Notes under the pieces: generated by a model
Told to the model about the DNA's origin: nothing
The model's database searches: none
The model's input: the letters and a program-made list of their open reading frames with translations, nothing else
Position numbers and translations under genes: made by a program
Origin: Erysipelotrichaceae bacterium
Lineage (GTDB): Bacteria; Bacillota_I; Bacilli_A; Erysipelotrichales; Erysipelotrichaceae
Length of the DNA stretch: 43,800 nt
Assembly: GCA_003520745.1 (NCBI GenBank)
Contig: DOUE01000026.1
Location: 32,036-75,835, forward strand
Direction: 5' to 3'
Shown: in pieces, positions 40,473 to 43,800 of the stretch
Position numbering within the stretch: position 1 is the first letter of the stretch
Layout: every line of letters starts with the position of its first letter

Positions 40473-40697
40473 TTATCTTTGAGAGAAAAATGGAGATGAT
40501 TTTTCATCTTCGACTTGAATTTGTATCGGTTTTCTAAAATGAAAAAGCGGAATCGGTAAGTCGATCCGGCTTATCCAACCCGTGATTTCGATCATAAAAT
40601 CACGCATCTCTAAATTTTCTTTGTCAGCTAGAACCGTTTCTCTTGTGCCTTCGATCACAAACATGAATACGGAATCATCAAAAGCATTGGTTCCCAT
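40473..40697 (-). CDS. Possible small protein of unknown function
   Basis: 74 residues, starting MGTNAFDDSVFMFVIEG and ending KSSPFFSQR. Codon choice is ordinary and the chain looks protein-like, with acidic and hydrophobic alternation, but no ribosome site precedes the ATG and no family is recognised. It lies between the phosphorylase and the tRNA cluster, on the same strand. It could also be a decayed gene end. Confidence 0.35.
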   Translation of the reverse strand: MGTNAFDDSVFMFVIEGTRETVLADKENLEMRDFMIEITGWISRIDLPIPLFHFRKPIQIQVEDEKSSPFFSQR

Positions 40698-40727
40698 ATT
40701 TGAATTTCTTGTTTAATCAGAACACAA

Positions 40728-40752
40728 AAAAAGCCCCATCATAAGGGCCTGA
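40728..40752 (-). terminator. Terminator of the tRNA cluster
   Basis: AGGCCC and GGGCTT form a six-pair stem with one GU on the minus strand, followed by seven T. Confidence 0.7.
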
Positions 40753-40759
40753 ATGACAT

Positions 40760-40833
40760 TGGAGCAGGTGAGGGGAATCGAACCCCCGTGTCGACCTTGG
40801 CAAGGTCGCGTTCTACCATTGAACTACACCTGC
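40760..40833 (-). tRNA. tRNA-Gly, anticodon GCC
   Basis: Acceptor GCAGGTG/CACCTGC, anticodon stem CGACC/GGTCG around TTGCCAA, T-arm GGGGG-TTCGATT-CCCC, CCA encoded. Last gene of the three-tRNA transcript. Confidence 0.97.
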
Positions 40834-40838
40834 GAAAA

Positions 40839-40914
40839 TGGCGGTCCAGACGGGGATCGAACCCGCGATCTCCTCCGTGACAGGGAGGCATGTTAACCAC
40901 TACACCACTGGACC
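40839..40914 (-). tRNA. tRNA-Asp, anticodon GTC
   Basis: Acceptor GGTCCAG/CTGGACC with G73, anticodon stem CCTCC/GGAGG around CTGTCAC, T-arm CGGG-TTCGATC-CCCG, CCA encoded. Middle gene of the transcript. Confidence 0.97.
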
Positions 40915-40927
40915 ATGTTTTTGAAAA

Positions 40928-41020
40928 TGGCGGGGAAGGAGGGATTTGAACCCTCGCGCCAGTTTAACCCGACCTATGCCCTTAGCAGGGGCACCTCTTC
41001 GGCCTCTTGAGTACTTCCCC
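40928..41020 (-). tRNA. tRNA-Ser, anticodon GCT
   Basis: Acceptor GGGGAAG/CTTCCCC, anticodon stem TGCCC/GGGCA around CTGCTAA, a long variable arm as expected of tRNA-Ser, CCA encoded. First gene of the transcript. Confidence 0.97.
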
Positions 41021-41043
41021 AAAGGCATTTTCAGCGCTTTTTT

Positions 41044-41072
41044 ATGTTACCATGAAACGTATTTGAACGCAA
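41044..41072 (-). promoter_or_regulatory. Promoter of the tRNA cluster
   Basis: On the minus strand, -35 TTGCGT (41067-41072), a 17-base spacer and -10 TAACAT (41044-41049), about 24 bases before the first tRNA. Confidence 0.6.
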
Positions 41073-41082
41073 GTACTTTAGT

Positions 41083-41111
41083 TAAAAATTCAGCGGTCAG
41101 GACCGCTGAAT
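41083..41111 (-). terminator. Terminator of the deoD/HMA-like transcript
   Basis: ATTCAGCGGT (41088-41097) pairs with ACCGCTGAAT (41102-41111), followed by TTTTT on the minus strand. Confidence 0.9.
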
Positions 41112-41126
41112 CGTATCTTCGTAAGT

Positions 41127-41318
41127 CTATTCGACGGTGTATCCGGCTTCCCGGATCGCCGTCTTCGCGGTGTAGACCAAGTCGTTTCCGCCTTCGATCG
41201 AAACGCAATGATTGCTCAGGCTGATCGTGAAATCGATCCTTGTTTGATTCATCGCTTCTTCGATCTTCGCTTTATCTTCTTCCGTGTTCAAGTCACGGAC
41301 GATCAAGATCACTTTCAT
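41127..41318 (-). CDS. Small HMA-like ferredoxin-fold protein without CXXC
   Basis: 63 residues with the beta-alpha-beta-beta-alpha-beta pattern of a heavy-metal-associated domain: MKVILIVRDL, KAKIEEAMNQT, IDFTISLSN, CVSIEGGND, AKTAIREAGYTVE. The metal-binding CXXC loop of copper chaperones is replaced (DLNTEED) and only one Cys (in NHCVSIE) remains, so copper binding as in CopZ is unlikely. It follows deoD by 12 bases, with a weak site (GGCGG), and ends at a terminator. Role unknown. Confidence 0.75.
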   Translation of the reverse strand: MKVILIVRDLNTEEDKAKIEEAMNQTRIDFTISLSNHCVSIEGGNDLVYTAKTAIREAGYTVE

Positions 41319-41330
41319 GGGATTTACCGC

Positions 41331-42041
41331 CTAGAGCGCCATTTCCAAGGCGATTTCCATCATCTTGGTGAAGGACAGTTGACGTTCTTCGGCGCTGGTC
41401 GCTTCGTGGGTCACCAAGGAATCGGAGATCGTAACCAGGCAGGCGGCTTTCTTGTTGAGATAGCGTGCGTTCGCAAAGAGTGCGAAGGATTCCATTTCGA
41501 CGGCGACGCAAGCATGGTCGCGATAGATTTCCTGGAATGTCGTCGACCCTGTACCGCGATAGAAGACATCGCTGGAATGGATCCTTCCCTTCGTGATCGG
41601 GATGTTCAGCTTGAACGCCGCTTCTTCCAAACGATGTGTCAATTCCGGGTCGGGATATTGGACATCTTCCGGATATCCGAAGGCGGTGGATGCGAAACTC
41701 GATTCGCTGTAGGCGCTGTCCGCGAGGACGACGTCATAGAGTTTGACTTGGTCGGTATACGCGCCGGCCGAGCCGATCCGGATGATGCTCTCGACGCCGT
41801 ATTGGGTATAGAGTTCAAAGGAATAGATCCCGATGCTGGGCATTCCCATGCCCGATCCCATGACCGAGATCGGATGGCCTTTATAGGTTCCGGTATACCC
41901 GAACATATTGCGAACATCGTTGAATTGGACGACGTTTTCAAGGAAGGTTTCCGCGATCATCTTCGCACGAAGGGGGTCTCCCGGCATGAGGACGGTTTTC
42001 GCGATCTGGCCGGACACGGCCGAGTTGTGAGGTGTTGGCAT
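41331..42041 (-). CDS. deoD: Purine-nucleoside phosphorylase DeoD
   Basis: 236 residues, the length of bacterial hexameric enzymes. LMPGDPLRAKMIAETFL (18-34) is the phosphate-binding region; MGMPSIGIYSFEL and IIRIGSAGAY follow; VAVEMESFALF and TISDSLVTHE near the end form the nucleoside site with its Asp. It cleaves purine (deoxy)ribonucleosides with phosphate for salvage. The start follows AGGAGAAAAAAC. A TGCTATAAT promoter lies just upstream, after the mgtE gene. The small HMA-like gene follows. Confidence 0.96.
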   Translation of the reverse strand: MPTPHNSAVSGQIAKTVLMPGDPLRAKMIAETFLENVVQFNDVRNMFGYTGTYKGHPISVMGSGMGMPSIGIYSFELYTQYGVESIIRIGSAGAYTDQVKLYDVVLADSAYSESSFASTAFGYPEDVQYPDPELTHRLEEAAFKLNIPITKGRIHSSDVFYRGTGSTTFQEIYRDHACVAVEMESFALFANARYLNKKAACLVTISDSLVTHEATSAEERQLSFTKMMEIALEMAL

Positions 42042-42065
42042 GTTTTTTCTCCTATTTCCACGAAT

Positions 42066-42095
42066 ATTATAGCATACTCACATCAAATTCCCCAA
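42066..42095 (-). promoter_or_regulatory. Extended -10 promoter of deoD
   Basis: TGCTATAAT on the minus strand (42066-42074), with TTGGGG 18 bases upstream (in the end of mgtE). It gives deoD its own start independent of the mgtE genes. Confidence 0.55.
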
Positions 42096-43436
42096 GAATG
42101 CCATCGCCAGGTTGAAATAGATGATCAGGGCCAGGGCATCGACGATCGTGGTGATCAAAGGGGACGCCATCGCGGCCGGGTCTTGCTTGAAGACCAGGGC
42201 GACTAGAGGCAGGATCCCGCCGGTGAGGTTCGCCAGGATGACGGTGAGGAACAGGGTCAATGAGATGACCAGATCCGTCATCAGCGTATCGCTGGGCATG
42301 AAAATCCAGAGGCGGAAGAAATTGACCACGAAAAGGACAAGACCGATCCCGAGAGAGACACGGAGTTCTTTCCAAAGGACAAGACCGAAGTCCTTGATGC
42401 GCATATGGTCGATCGCGATGCCGCGGATGACCATGGTGCTGGATTGACACCCTGCGTTACCGCCGGTGCTCATGATCATGGGGATGGCGGCGGCCAGTGC
42501 GGGGATGGAGGCGAGTTGGACTTCGTAGCCTTGGATGATGAGTCCGGTGAAGGTCGCTGAAACCATTAAAACCAACAACCAGGCGATCCGGCTTTTCGTC
42601 ATTTCCAAGACCCCGGTACGAAGATACGAATCGGAGGTCGGGATGACGGCGGCCATCTTCTGGATGTCTTCCGTGGTTTCTTCGGTGATGACGTCGATGA
42701 TGTCGTCGGCGGTGATGACCCCGATCAGACGGGATTCGTTGTTGACGACGGGAAGGACGGAAACGTCGTATTTTCGGATGAGAGCGGCCGTATGTTCCTG
42801 GTCGTCGGTGGTGGCGACGCAAACGATGTCGGTGTCCATCAGGTCGGAAATGAGTTCGTCTTCGTCCGCGAACAAGATGTCGCGCAGTTTGATGGAACCG
42901 ACCAGGACGCGGTTGATGTCGACCACGTAACAGTAACTGATGGTTTCGGCGACTTTACCCTGCTGCTTGATCTTCTGTATACTCTTTTTGACGGTATCGC
43001 TGGCTTTGAGTTCGACGAAATCGGTCGTCATGATCGATCCGGCGGAATCTTCGGGATAACTCAGCAGAAGGTTGATTTCAGCCCGCTGTTCGGCGGTCGC
43101 GTTGGTGAGGATATGTTTGACCACGTTGGCCGGCATTTCTTCCAGGAAATCGACGATGTCGTCGGTATAGAGGTTTTCAAGCATGCCGGCGATCTGCGGG
43201 CCGGTGAAGGACGTGATGATGTCTTCTTGCTTCTCGCTGGAGAGGTAGGTGAAAATCTCCGCGGTGATGTCCTTGCGGAGGATTTTGAAGAGAAGAAGGA
43301 TTTCGTTGAGATCGAGGTTCTCCACATGGTTGGTCAAGTCGACGAGGTTATAGTAGTCGAAGGCGTCGCGTATGGCTTGATAGCGGCGATCCTTCACCAA
43401 TTGTTCGAGTTCGAGGAATGTCAGTTTGTTTTCCAT
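42078..43436 (-). CDS. mgtE: Magnesium transporter MgtE
   Basis: 452 residues. The N domain (1-125) includes LLSYPEDSAGSIMTTDF, a CBS pair follows (~130-255), then the connecting helix and five membrane helices. The pore motifs IPMIMSTGGNAGCQSSTM (~328-345) and FKQDPAAMASPLITTIVDALALIIYF (~410-435) are intact. It is a Mg2+-gated channel of the membrane that closes when cytoplasmic Mg2+ is high. It lies 15 bases after a second mgtE gene and is probably co-transcribed. The start follows AGGGGGTGTACC. Confidence 0.96.
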   Translation of the reverse strand: MENKLTFLELEQLVKDRRYQAIRDAFDYYNLVDLTNHVENLDLNEILLLFKILRKDITAEIFTYLSSEKQEDIITSFTGPQIAGMLENLYTDDIVDFLEEMPANVVKHILTNATAEQRAEINLLLSYPEDSAGSIMTTDFVELKASDTVKKSIQKIKQQGKVAETISYCYVVDINRVLVGSIKLRDILFADEDELISDLMDTDIVCVATTDDQEHTAALIRKYDVSVLPVVNNESRLIGVITADDIIDVITEETTEDIQKMAAVIPTSDSYLRTGVLEMTKSRIAWLLVLMVSATFTGLIIQGYEVQLASIPALAAAIPMIMSTGGNAGCQSSTMVIRGIAIDHMRIKDFGLVLWKELRVSLGIGLVLFVVNFFRLWIFMPSDTLMTDLVISLTLFLTVILANLTGGILPLVALVFKQDPAAMASPLITTIVDALALIIYFNLAMAFLGNLM

Positions 43437-43451
43437 GGTACACCCCCTGTT

Positions 43452-43800
43452 CTACAGGACCGCCGCGGCGATCATGAAATAGACGGTCAGCGAAACCGCG
43501 TCGATGACGGTCGTAATCAACGGCGAGGCCATCGCGGCCGGGTCTTGTTTCATCGCAAGGGCCAAGAGCGGCAATAAACCGCCGACCAGGTTGGCCAGGG
43601 TGATGATGATGAAGACGGTGGCCGAAACGACCAAAGCGAGGGTCCAGCCGACTTCCGGCATGAACAAACCGATTCTTAAGGTGTTGACGATGAATAAGAC
43701 GCTGCCTGCCAAGAAAGAGACGCGAAGTTCTTTCCATAGGATCTTGACGAAATCCTTGACGCCCATGTCGTCGACGACGATGCCGCGGATGACCATGGTG
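43452..43800 (-). CDS. mgtE: Second MgtE paralog, C-terminal part (5' end outside window)
   Basis: The frame is open to the window edge and covers the last ~114 residues of an MgtE membrane domain, including MKQDPAAMASPLITTVIDAVSLTVYF. It closely matches the downstream mgtE (WKELRVS, KQDPAAMASPLITT), so this is a tandem duplication. The N and CBS domains must lie beyond 43800. Whether it is intact cannot be seen. Confidence 0.9.
   Translation of the reverse strand, partial: TMVIRGIVVDDMGVKDFVKILWKELRVSFLAGSVLFIVNTLRIGLFMPEVGWTLALVVSATVFIIITLANLVGGLLPLLALAMKQDPAAMASPLITTVIDAVSLTVYFMIAAAVL

Noticed and set aside
1..43800. CRISPR arrays, insertion sequences, prophage genes
   Set aside because: No regularly spaced repeats, transposase or integrase motifs or phage structural patterns were seen on either strand.

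Overview
ORGANISM. The window reads as a low-GC Gram-positive lineage (Bacillota or a walled or recently wall-less relative near Acholeplasma/Izemoplasma) of roughly 50% GC by eye. Reasons: nearly all genes have AGGAGG-type ribosome sites; there is a CIRCE operator at an hsp20 gene, CcpA-type cre sites, a GlpP antiterminator, a PTS cellobiose permease, CpsB/C/D tyrosine phosphatase/kinase proteins and lipobox lipoproteins. TGA is used as a stop and TGG for Trp, so the code is standard (table 11). The genus cannot be fixed from the sequence alone. Most genes lie on the minus strand.

LAYOUT. 1-940: two tandem paralogous GntR/UTRA regulators (the first cut by the window edge). 999-2566: uppP and an EFR1 flavodoxin/ferredoxin protein, coupled. 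2695-3912: an inhibitory-type serpin lipoprotein. 3949-10396: beta-glucoside catabolism: GH1 and GH4 6-phospho-beta-glucosidases, RpiR regulator, PTS IIC permease and a Cof-type HAD phosphatase. 10581-12361: an FCD protein without DNA-binding domain behind a perfect cre, hsp20 behind CIRCE, and a nitroreductase. 12415-16514: an operon of response regulator, sensor kinase, a degenerate 7TM kinase-like protein and GlpP. 16769-20740: HerA-like ATPase and the CpsB/CpsC versus CpsD set, divergently arranged. 20835-28501: small stand-alone genes (lipoprotein, ferritin, SPL-type radical SAM protein, ornithine-type racemase, flavodoxin, FTR1 iron permease, histidine phosphatase, AhpD-like protein, zinc phospholipase C-like protein). 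28711-28784: tRNA-Gly(CCC). 28875-32346: a tightly coupled three-gene operon (membrane protein, SPASM radical SAM protein with an odd cysteine spacing, coiled-coil protein with an N-terminal VTNSSS tag). 32530-33330: a double-lobed retropepsin-like protease. 33476-35617: a large secreted repeat protein. 35618-36871: a gene-poor, AT-richer gap with one likely small RNA. 36872-40306: a 1144-residue GH94/GH149-type glycoside phosphorylase under a cre site. 40760-41020: tRNA Gly(GCC), Asp, Ser. 41127-43800: a CXXC-less HMA-like protein, deoD and two tandem mgtE genes (the first cut by the window edge).

HOW THE PARTS FIT. Beta-glucosides enter through a PTS and are split by two mechanistically different 6-phospho-beta-glucosidases; a large glycoside phosphorylase handles oligoglucosides; three cre-like sites suggest CcpA control. 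Iron storage and uptake (ferritin, FTR1), redox proteins and heat shock make up a stress layer. The most unusual material is the radical SAM/VTNSSS operon and its aspartic-protease neighbour, and the response regulator/kinase/degenerate kinase/GlpP operon. No CRISPR, prophage or insertion sequence was seen.
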